From NCBI GenBank assembly GCA_900540345.1, contig UQFK01000014.1:1-19470 (forward strand): a DNA stretch of 19,470 nt. Direction: 5' to 3'. Of this stretch, positions 1 to 5,639 are shown piece by piece. A model generated the notes under the pieces. The model was not told where the DNA came from. It ran no database searches and saw only the letters and a list, made by a program, of their open reading frames with translations. Source of the DNA: an uncultured Eggerthella sp. GTDB lineage: Bacteria > Actinomycetota > Coriobacteriia > Coriobacteriales > Eggerthellaceae. The position numbers and the translations under genes were made by a program. Every line of letters begins with the position of its first letter. The first letter of the stretch is position 1.

Positions 1-43
1 AGTACTGCGGTGTAGTCCGTGGGAGGATAGGGCGTTCTGCTCA
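1..43 (+). rRNA. rrf: 5S ribosomal RNA, 3' end (partial)
   Basis: The window opens inside a 5S rRNA. Positions 4-9 (CTGCGG) can pair with 16-21 (CCGTGG, with wobble pairs) to form the helix IV hairpin. The following stretch GTGGGAGGATAGG lies where actinobacterial 5S rRNAs have GTGGGAGAGTAGG (loop E and helix V), with the same remaining length to the 3' end. The exact 3' end near position 43 is estimated by comparison with remembered 5S sequences. The 5' half lies outside the window, so helix I cannot be tested. A tRNA 34 bases downstream fits the tail of an rRNA operon. Confidence 0.7.
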
Positions 44-76
44 TGCAGGGCATTTGCTGAATTGCATGAAAATTTC

Positions 77-151
77 GGGCGATTGGCGCAGCGGGAGCGC
101 AGCTGCCTTACAAGCAGAAGGTCACAGGTTCAAATCCTGTATCGCCCACCA
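77..151 (+). tRNA. tRNA-Val (anticodon UAC)
   Basis: A full cloverleaf can be folded. The acceptor stem GGGCGAT (77-83) pairs with ATCGCCC (141-147), and the D stem is GCGC/GCGC (86-89 with 97-100). The anticodon loop CTTACAA (107-113) has TAC at 109-111, reading valine codons. The T arm is ACAGG-TTCAAAT-CCTGT (124-140). The discriminator A148 and CCA (149-151) are encoded in the DNA. The outermost anticodon-stem pair (102 with 118) is a G-A mismatch. It lies just after the 5S rRNA and is probably processed from the end of the rRNA transcript. Confidence 0.95.
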
Positions 152-160
152 TGAACATCA

Positions 161-185
161 AAGCCAGCATTATGCTGGCTTTTTG
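161..185 (+). terminator. Rho-independent terminator after tRNA-Val / rRNA operon
   Basis: AGCCAGCA (162-169) and TGCTGGCT (173-180) form a perfect 8-bp stem with a TTA loop, followed at once by a run of T. An A run on the 5' side lets the stem extend. It lies 10 bases after the tRNA CCA end and most likely closes the rRNA-tRNA transcript. Confidence 0.9.
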
Positions 186-660
186 ATTATAAATCATCGT
201 CTAAACTATGCTGTATGAACAAGAGATGCTATCAAAACCCTGATCAGCGTTTGAATTCCGCACGAACACTCACTTGGATAAGCACTGAAAGAGGTGGCTG
301 AGTCTACATCCTTCACAATCAGGCATCTTTGCTCTGGGAATAATCACGAGGTATGCATTCACTTGGTAAAAAATGCAAGAGAAATGCGTTCATATGCACG
401 TTTTGCATGCGATTTTGATCAATATTCCGCATTCACACGCTTATTTGCTTCAATGCCACGTTTATAAGTACATTTTTACGAGTTATTGTCTAAATACGTG
501 CATACAAACGCAAATCTCTTGCAGTTTATATCGAATTCACTGCAAAAAGGCTCCTCATAATGTCTTGCTGATCAGAATTGTTGGATAAAACGATTACAAC
601 AAAATTCGTGTGATATTAGATAAGAAGCAATCGGTTAAAAAAACAAGAGCAACGAAGAAA
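186..660. other. AT-rich intergenic region without a convincing gene
   Basis: This is about 475 bases between the rRNA-operon terminator and the stop codon of the NYN gene. It is visibly richer in A and T than its neighbours. A 71-codon plus-strand reading frame (373-588) gives a protein heavy in Cys, His and Tyr, has no Shine-Dalgarno sequence and does not look coding. A 7-bp inverted repeat at 519-545 is listed separately. Short TGCAT and GCATTCAC words recur between 350 and 440 with no regular spacing. I see no strong terminator for the NYN gene here. Confidence 0.6.
519..545. repeat. Imperfectly placed inverted repeat (possible hairpin)
   Basis: TTGCAGT (519-525) and ACTGCAA (539-545) are perfect 7-bp complements around a 13-base AT-rich loop. 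No T run follows on either strand, so it is not a normal intrinsic terminator. It could be a transcript-end structure for the minus-strand NYN gene, an operator, or chance in AT-rich DNA. Confidence 0.3.
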
Positions 661-1587
661 TTAGTCTTCGATAAGGCGAAATGAGATCGCACGAACGCTT
701 GGGTCATTCGAAACCGCAACACTTCGCTTTTCGAAGATCTTGAGCGATTCAACAAAGGGTACGAATTTCTTGAAACCAAAATTGCGTGTATCGAAGTCGC
801 TTAGGCGACGGGAGAGTAGATTTGCAAGATTTGAGGCAGGAATCCATCCCTCGTCATCGCTATATTCTTCAATAATATTCACGAGCGTGTCGGTTACTTC
901 AATGATATCGGTACCATCACTATAGATATTCTCTTCCTCGCGTACATCGATTTCAGCAGGAGCAGCTTTTTCAGAAGAAGCGAGTCTTGTCTTCGATGTT
1001 TCATCGGTGCGATTCGATTGCGCTCCAGCGCTTCGACGATTGGTGCTTTTAGCATCATCACCATCAGTAGCCTGACGTGCTCGATCAGATGACGCGACAT
1101 CGCGCTTCTTGTCGCGCGATGAATCTTTGGTAGTACCACGTTTCTTTTTCTGACCTGCAAGAACGTCAAGATAGACGAATTTGTTGCAGGCGGAGATGAA
1201 GGCGCGAGGAGTCTTTTGTTCGCCCATACCAAGCACATACATCTCAGATTCACGCAGACGTGAGGCAAGACGAGTGAAATCGCTGTCAGAAGAGACGATA
1301 CAGAATGCATCAAGGCGGTTTTGGTAAAGGAGATCCATTGCATCGATGATGAGTGCTGAGTCAGACGAATTCTTGCCAGAAGTATTGCTGTACTGTTGGA
1401 TCGGCTGAATGGCATGATCGAGCAGTTCTTGCTTCCATGAGCCAAGTTGTGAAGAAGTCCAGTTGCCATAGATGCGTTTATAGATGACATTTCCAAGGCC
1501 AGAAGCTTCTTGTAGGATGGTATTCGCATACTTGCTCGAGATGTTCTCAGCATCGATGAGGACAGCGATTTTCATATCTTTGCGCAT
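661..1587 (-). CDS. NYN/LabA-like nuclease-domain protein with C-terminal OST-HTH (LOTUS) domain
   Basis: The protein has 308 residues. Residues 5-145 form a NYN domain of the LabA/PIN-like fold. It opens with MKIAVLIDAEN (Asp12), followed by NSSDSALIIDAMD (Asp76, Asp82, Asp85) and VSSDSDF (Asp101, Asp103), the acidic residues that bind metal in this family. Residues 146-222 are a charged, low-complexity linker rich in Lys, Arg, Ser and Asp. Residues about 225-308, with GWIPASNLANLL and FGFKKFVPFVE, look like an OST-HTH/LOTUS RNA-binding domain. By family this would be a cytoplasmic RNA-acting protein, perhaps a ribonuclease; its substrate is unknown. M1 is preferred over M5 because AAAGGG lies 5 bases before it. 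A TATAAT promoter sits about 25 bases upstream. It is probably transcribed alone. Confidence 0.88.
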   Translation of the reverse strand: MRKDMKIAVLIDAENISSKYANTILQEASGLGNVIYKRIYGNWTSSQLGSWKQELLDHAIQPIQQYSNTSGKNSSDSALIIDAMDLLYQNRLDAFCIVSSDSDFTRLASRLRESEMYVLGMGEQKTPRAFISACNKFVYLDVLAGQKKKRGTTKDSSRDKKRDVASSDRARQATDGDDAKSTNRRSAGAQSNRTDETSKTRLASSEKAAPAEIDVREEENIYSDGTDIIEVTDTLVNIIEEYSDDEGWIPASNLANLLSRRLSDFDTRNFGFKKFVPFVESLKIFEKRSVAVSNDPSVRAISFRLIED

Positions 1588-1589
1588 TA

Positions 1590-1727
1590 ATGCCCTTTCT
1601 TGAAGCGGCAGATTATAAGGGAGTTGGAATATTCCGCAAAGGGCGATCCTGGAAAGATGATCCTAAGGGTCTATTAATCTCTGATGAAGACTTTAGACGC
1701 TTGGAGATGAATATGGGCGAGGCGTAA
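1590..1727 (+). CDS. Doubtful 45-codon ORF (small gene or gene remnant)
   Basis: ATG at 1590 opens a plus-strand frame that ends with TAA at 1725-1727. The product is about 45 residues, includes SWKDDPKGLLISDEDFRRLE and ends EMNMGEA. Its composition is protein-like, with many Asp, Glu, Lys and Arg residues and many codons starting with G. The frame is closed upstream by TGA at 1557-1559. Against it, no Shine-Dalgarno sequence precedes the ATG, the start lies 2 bases from the divergent NYN start codon, and the frame covers the NYN promoter. I do not recognise the sequence. It may be a remnant of a gene whose 5' part was lost. Confidence 0.2.
   Translation: MPFLEAADYKGVGIFRKGRSWKDDPKGLLISDEDFRRLEMNMGEA
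1612..1639 (-). promoter_or_regulatory. Promoter of the NYN gene (sigma-70 type)
   Basis: Read on the minus strand, TTGCGG (1639-1634), a 16-base spacer and a perfect TATAAT (1617-1612) precede the NYN start codon. The expected transcription start near 1605 leaves a short leader that contains the AAAGGG ribosome-binding site. The -10 box is convincing and the -35 box matches TTGACA at only 3 of 6 positions. Confidence 0.6.
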
Positions 1728-1831
1728 GGTAATACACAAGAAAAGCAGCAAAGCACTGCGTTTGATTTCGAGTAAATTGTGAAGTTTAGGCGCACCTGAA
1801 AATCGATATACTTGCTTCGATCGCGTCTTTC

Positions 1832-3550
1832 CTAATAGAGGAACATTGCATCGCCGAAAGAAAGAAGGCGATATTTGCGCTTGATAGCGTGACGATAGGC
1901 GCGCATGATATTGTCGCGTGATGAAAATGCAGAAACAAGCATCATCAAAGTCGACCGTGGTACATGAAAATTCGTGATAAGAGCATCTACCACCTTGAAT
2001 TGGTAGCCAGGAAAGATGAAAAGATTTGTTGTCTGCCGATCACGTGCGATCAATTGAGCACTTTGACTATCCCACGCGCTCTCTAAGCTGCGGACGCTCG
2101 TTGTCCCAACGGCAATAACGCGACCACCAGCATCTTTCGCTTCGCGGATGGCATCAACGGTCTTTTGCGGAACACTATAATACTCAGTATGCATGTGGTG
2201 TTCATGGGGATTTTCAACATCAACCACGCGAAATGTATCGAGCCCTACTTCGAGGTGTACGGTTTCGAACCCAACCCCTTTTTCTTTTAAACGCTCGATC
2301 AGCTCAGGAGTGAAGTGCAATCCTGCGGTAGGAGCAGCGGCGCTTCTTTCCTCGCGAGAGAAGACGGTTTGATAGAGCTCCTCGTCTCCCTGGTAATTCT
2401 TGATGTAGGGAGGTAGGGGAGTGTGCCCGATTTGATGGAGTGCATCGTCAAGCGATTCGAGAGGCGTTGAGAGACGCACGATTCTCTCACCTTTTTGGGC
2501 ATCCTCGACCCAATCGATGATCTCAGCCTGCATGACGATCTTATTGTCTTTGCGAATCTCAGAGGTGTTTGTCTCGTGTTTGCTCGTGAAATCGATCAGA
2601 GCACCAGGCTTCAAGCGTCTTCCAGGTTTAACGAGCGCCTCCCAAATAGCGCTGGTGTTCATTTTTGGCTCGATGTCGAATCGTTCGCGAAGAAGCAGTA
2701 CTTCAGCTGCTCCACCTGTTTCGTGTTTGCTGCCTAAAAGACGCGCGGGGATGACACGGGTCTCATTCGCAACAAGCAGGTCGCCCGGTTTGAGATAATC
2801 GTAGAGATCTCGAAAAATGCGATCTTGCAAGCTTCCTGTGTCGCGTTTCATCACAAGCATCTTGCATCCGTCACGATCGGGATGAGGGGTTTGTGCGATC
2901 AGTTCTTGGGGAAGATCGTAGTCGAAATCGGAGGTGGTAAGCGATCGGAATTTCTCTTGCTTCTCAGCTTCCTTCTTCGCACGTCGTTGGGCCTTTCGCA
3001 ACTCCCTTTCCTGTGCAGCTTCCTCTTTTGACCAATGGCATCCACAGAAATTCTGACGATACATGTTCAGGTCTCGACTTTTTTGAGTGGCATCGTGGTA
3101 GAAAGGACGATAGTCGTCAAATACCACTTTGAGCTGGGGATAGGGTTTCGCGGCTGCGTAAAGCATTTTTTCGATAGAGGAGGTGAATTGATAAGGGCTT
3201 ACAGAAAGTGTAGTACCGATCGCTTCAAAACCTCTATCGGCTGCGAGTGCTGCAAGTTCGTCGAAACGATAGCGATAGCATGTGGAGCAGCGGATATTGC
3301 GTGCATCGCCTTCGCTCCAGCACTCCTCGATCTGCTTGTTCCAGTGCTCGGGATCATATGAGCCTTCGATAACAGGAATACCTTCTTGTTGTGCCCATGC
3401 GAGCAGCGTGTCAAGGCGCTTTTGATATTCAGGTGCGTCATCGATGTTCGAGTTCAAGTACGCGATGGTGATATCATGACCTTCTTCGCGCAGAATGCGC
3501 GCAGGCTCAATAGAGCACGGTCCGCAACAGGCATGAAGCAATACTTTCAT
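1832..3550 (-). CDS. queH-queA: QueH-QueA fusion: epoxyqueuosine reductase + S-adenosylmethionine:tRNA ribosyltransferase-isomerase
   Basis: This 572-residue protein joins two queuosine enzymes. Residues 1-175 are QueH: HACCGPC (Cys8, Cys9), RCSTCYRYR (Cys88, Cys91) and FCGC (Cys169, Cys171) are its cluster and active-site cysteines. Residues 176-203 are a charged, probably helical linker of Glu, Lys and Arg. Residues 204-572 are QueA, with NETRVIPARLLG, TAGLHFT, VGLDTFRVV, GTTSVRSLES, FHVPRSTLMMLVSAF and FGDAMFL. QueA transfers and isomerises the ribose of AdoMet onto preQ1 in tRNA; QueH reduces the resulting epoxyqueuosine to queuosine. The frame is open for 40 codons further upstream, but the start at 3550 begins directly with the QueH motif MKVLLHACCGPC and has AAAGGAG about 12 bases before it. 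It is divergent from the HAD-tgt transcript, 118 bases away. Confidence 0.93.
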   Translation of the reverse strand: MKVLLHACCGPCSIEPARILREEGHDITIAYLNSNIDDAPEYQKRLDTLLAWAQQEGIPVIEGSYDPEHWNKQIEECWSEGDARNIRCSTCYRYRFDELAALAADRGFEAIGTTLSVSPYQFTSSIEKMLYAAAKPYPQLKVVFDDYRPFYHDATQKSRDLNMYRQNFCGCHWSKEEAAQERELRKAQRRAKKEAEKQEKFRSLTTSDFDYDLPQELIAQTPHPDRDGCKMLVMKRDTGSLQDRIFRDLYDYLKPGDLLVANETRVIPARLLGSKHETGGAAEVLLLRERFDIEPKMNTSAIWEALVKPGRRLKPGALIDFTSKHETNTSEIRKDNKIVMQAEIIDWVEDAQKGERIVRLSTPLESLDDALHQIGHTPLPPYIKNYQGDEELYQTVFSREERSAAAPTAGLHFTPELIERLKEKGVGFETVHLEVGLDTFRVVDVENPHEHHMHTEYYSVPQKTVDAIREAKDAGGRVIAVGTTSVRSLESAWDSQSAQLIARDRQTTNLFIFPGYQFKVVDALITNFHVPRSTLMMLVSAFSSRDNIMRAYRHAIKRKYRLLSFGDAMFLY

Positions 3551-3668
3551 GGGATAATACTCTCCTTTAAACCTTGCATATACTACCATTGAATCGAACC
3601 TGATATCACGTCCTGCCCTGTCTCTTCTGTAAAGATTGAAGATGTACGGGTGGGAAAGGAGGTTGATC

Positions 3669-4406
3669 ATGACAAATGTCGAGGCACCTCGCTATGAAAC
3701 GGTGTTCTTCGATCTTGACGGAACACTGTTGCCGATCGATATGGATGCATTCTTGAGTGCGTATTTCAAACGTTTAGGGTGCTTTATTGCTGAGCGCGGA
3801 TTTGATAGCGAAAAGATCATTGCGGCAGTGAATGCTGGTGTGAAGAGCATGCTTTCATGTGATCCACGCTTGAATAAGGAATGTTTCTGGGAGACTTTCG
3901 AACAGATGAGTGGTAAAGATCGTGAAATCTTCGATCCCTTATTGATGGAGTTTTACAGCACCGCATTCAACGAGCTTGGTGATATGGTTACCCCGAATCC
4001 TGCTGCAGTGCAGATCATCGAAGTATTAAAGCAGAAGGGCTATCAGCTCTTTCTCACCACGATGCCACTCTTTCCGCGTATAGCGGTAGAGGCTCGTCTT
4101 CGTTGGGCAGGCATCGAAGATGCGAGCGTATTCGATCGGATCACGACGTATGACAACTCTCATGCCGCTAAGCCTCATCATGCATATTTCCAGGAGAATA
4201 TCGATCTTGCTAAGGGCGATGCAGCTCACACTTTGATGGTCGGTAATAACACTCGCGAAGATTTGGCATGCTGTGATCTCGGGGCTGATGGGTTTCTGGT
4301 GACCGATTGGCTACTCGATCCAATTGGCTTGGATTATAGCAACATGAAGCATGGTTCTCTTGAAGACTTGCTCGCGTTTGTTGAGACGCTACCGGAGTGT
4401 GACTAA
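3669..4406 (+). CDS. HAD-superfamily hydrolase, translationally coupled to tgt
   Basis: The protein has 245 residues and no membrane segment or signal peptide. HAD motif I is FFDLDGTLLP (Asp15 nucleophile, Asp17), motif II is LFLTTMP (Thr130), motif III is AAKPHHAYF (Lys168), and motif IV is MVGNNTREDLACCD. In motif IV the usual first Asp of GDxxxD is Asn193, while Asp198 is kept, so metal binding may be slightly altered. A helical cap domain probably lies between residues 25 and 100. By family it is likely a phosphatase of a small molecule; the substrate is not evident. The start at 3669 is chosen over an in-frame ATG at 3636 because AAAGGAGG (3655-3662) lies 6 bases before it. Its TAA overlaps the tgt ATG by one base, suggesting a shared transcript and possibly a role in 7-deazaguanine or queuosine metabolism (inference). 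Confidence 0.88.
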   Translation: MTNVEAPRYETVFFDLDGTLLPIDMDAFLSAYFKRLGCFIAERGFDSEKIIAAVNAGVKSMLSCDPRLNKECFWETFEQMSGKDREIFDPLLMEFYSTAFNELGDMVTPNPAAVQIIEVLKQKGYQLFLTTMPLFPRIAVEARLRWAGIEDASVFDRITTYDNSHAAKPHHAYFQENIDLAKGDAAHTLMVGNNTREDLACCDLGADGFLVTDWLLDPIGLDYSNMKHGSLEDLLAFVETLPECD

Positions 4407-5551
4407 TGGCTTTGTTCGATCTTACGCTTGAAGCAACGAGCGGCAATGCGCGCGCGACAACTTTCGAGACGGCGCATGGCCTTGTCAAAACACCAGTATT
4501 CATGCCTGTAGGTACCAGTGCGACCGTAAAGGGTATTCGCCCCGAGACTCTAACTGAGATCGGCGCACAGGTTATCCTTGCTAACACCTATCATCTCTCG
4601 CTGCGTCCTGGAGCTGAGCTTGTTGCCGAGGCGGGAGGGCTTCATTCATTCATGAATTATTCTGGCCCGATTCTTACTGACAGTGGCGGATTTCAGGTGT
4701 TCTCGCTTGCAGACACTCTTAAGCTCGATGATGACGGTCTAACATTTAACTCAATCTATGATGGCGCGAAGATTCGTTGGACCCCAGAACAGAACATGGA
4801 TATTCAGCAGAAGCTTGGTGCTGATATCATCATGCAGCTCGACCAGTGCACGCCTTATCCGGCAGAGTACGATTTCGTTGAAAAAGCAGTCGATCTTTCC
4901 GCACGTTGGGCGCGTAGATGTTTGGCAGCGCATCATCGCGAGGACCAGACGCTCTTTGGTATTGTTCAGGGCGGAATGGAGCTTGATCTACGTATGAGAT
5001 CGGTTGAGCTTCTTAAAACGATCAACGACGAATCGATCGCCAATGGTCATAAAGGTTTTGGTGGTTTTGGTATCGGAGGCTATTCGGTAGGGGAAGATCA
5101 CGCGATCATGTTCGAGACGCTCGGTCCTGTTGCTCGCGCACTTCCTGATAACAAGCCTCGCTATTTGATGGGCGTTGGTAACCCAACGACACTTGTAAAG
5201 GCGGTAGCAGAAGGCGTTGATATGTTCGATTGCGTTTTGCCAACGCGCACGGCACGTATGGGAACTGCATTTTCCTCATCAGGTCGTATGAATATGCGCA
5301 ATGCTAAGTTTACGCACGACTTCACCCCGCTCGATCCAAAGTGTTCTTGTCCTACCTGCCGAAACCATACGCGTGCCTATATTCGTCATTTGGTGAAGCA
5401 AAATGAGATGCTCGGCGCGATCTTGCTCTCCATTCATAATCTATGGTTTTTGATCCATCTCATGGAGCATGCTCGCGAGGCGATCTTGGCTGATCGATAT
5501 CATGAGTTTTTGGCTGATTGGATGAATTCACCAGCAGCCAAGGACTATTAG
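4406..5551 (+). CDS. tgt: Queuine/preQ1 tRNA-ribosyltransferase (tRNA-guanine transglycosylase)
   Basis: The protein has 381 residues, the usual length. Tgt swaps guanine 34 of tRNAs with GUN anticodons for preQ1. Visible landmarks are TDSGGFQVFSL (Asp92, general acid/base), QLDQC (Asp146), FGIVQGG (184-190), GGYSVGE (224-230) and MFDCVLPTR (Asp275, the nucleophile). The zinc site is CSCPTC (Cys313, Cys315, Cys318) with His344. Val228 in GGYSVGE matches the residue found in bacterial preQ1-type enzymes, whereas queuine-type enzymes tend to have Gly there, so preQ1 is the likelier substrate. Translation starts at the ATG that overlaps the HAD stop (TAATG), with CGGAG 8 bases before. QueH-QueA, the next two enzymes of the pathway, lies divergently just upstream of the HAD gene. 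Confidence 0.96.
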   Translation: MALFDLTLEATSGNARATTFETAHGLVKTPVFMPVGTSATVKGIRPETLTEIGAQVILANTYHLSLRPGAELVAEAGGLHSFMNYSGPILTDSGGFQVFSLADTLKLDDDGLTFNSIYDGAKIRWTPEQNMDIQQKLGADIIMQLDQCTPYPAEYDFVEKAVDLSARWARRCLAAHHREDQTLFGIVQGGMELDLRMRSVELLKTINDESIANGHKGFGGFGIGGYSVGEDHAIMFETLGPVARALPDNKPRYLMGVGNPTTLVKAVAEGVDMFDCVLPTRTARMGTAFSSSGRMNMRNAKFTHDFTPLDPKCSCPTCRNHTRAYIRHLVKQNEMLGAILLSIHNLWFLIHLMEHAREAILADRYHEFLADWMNSPAAKDY

Positions 5552-5639
5552 GCATCTTGCCCGTGAAATCAGGGCTCTTCTTTGGTATTCTTAACGGTTG
5601 GAAACAGGAAGACTCTAACGGATCGTTCTGCGATCTCGC

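Noticed and set aside
289..304. AGAGGTGGCTGAGT, similar to the 5' end of a tRNA-Ser or tRNA-Leu
   Set aside because: No anticodon stem, T arm or matching acceptor 3' strand follows, so this is not a tRNA. A short remnant cannot be told from chance.
373..588. 71-codon ORF after the tRNA-Val terminator
   Set aside because: The product is rich in Cys, His and Tyr, there is no Shine-Dalgarno sequence, and the codon pattern follows AT-rich noncoding composition.
894..1553. Alternative-frame ORF of 219 codons on the same strand as the NYN gene
   Set aside because: It is a shifted reading of the NYN gene. The NYN frame has intact domain motifs, a promoter and a ribosome-binding site.
1741..1759. 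Possible minus-strand terminator after queH-queA (GCAG, 7-base loop, CTGC, then TTTT)
   Set aside because: The stem has only 4 bp, too weak to call a terminator, although the position would fit.
1613..1795. 60-codon minus-strand ORF upstream of the NYN gene
   Set aside because: No ribosome-binding site, unnatural composition, and it overlaps the NYN promoter.
5559..5580. Possible terminator after tgt (GCCC, 9-base loop, GGGC, then TCTTCTTT)
   Set aside because: Only 4 bp in the stem and a broken T run. The tgt-secDF transcript more likely continues.
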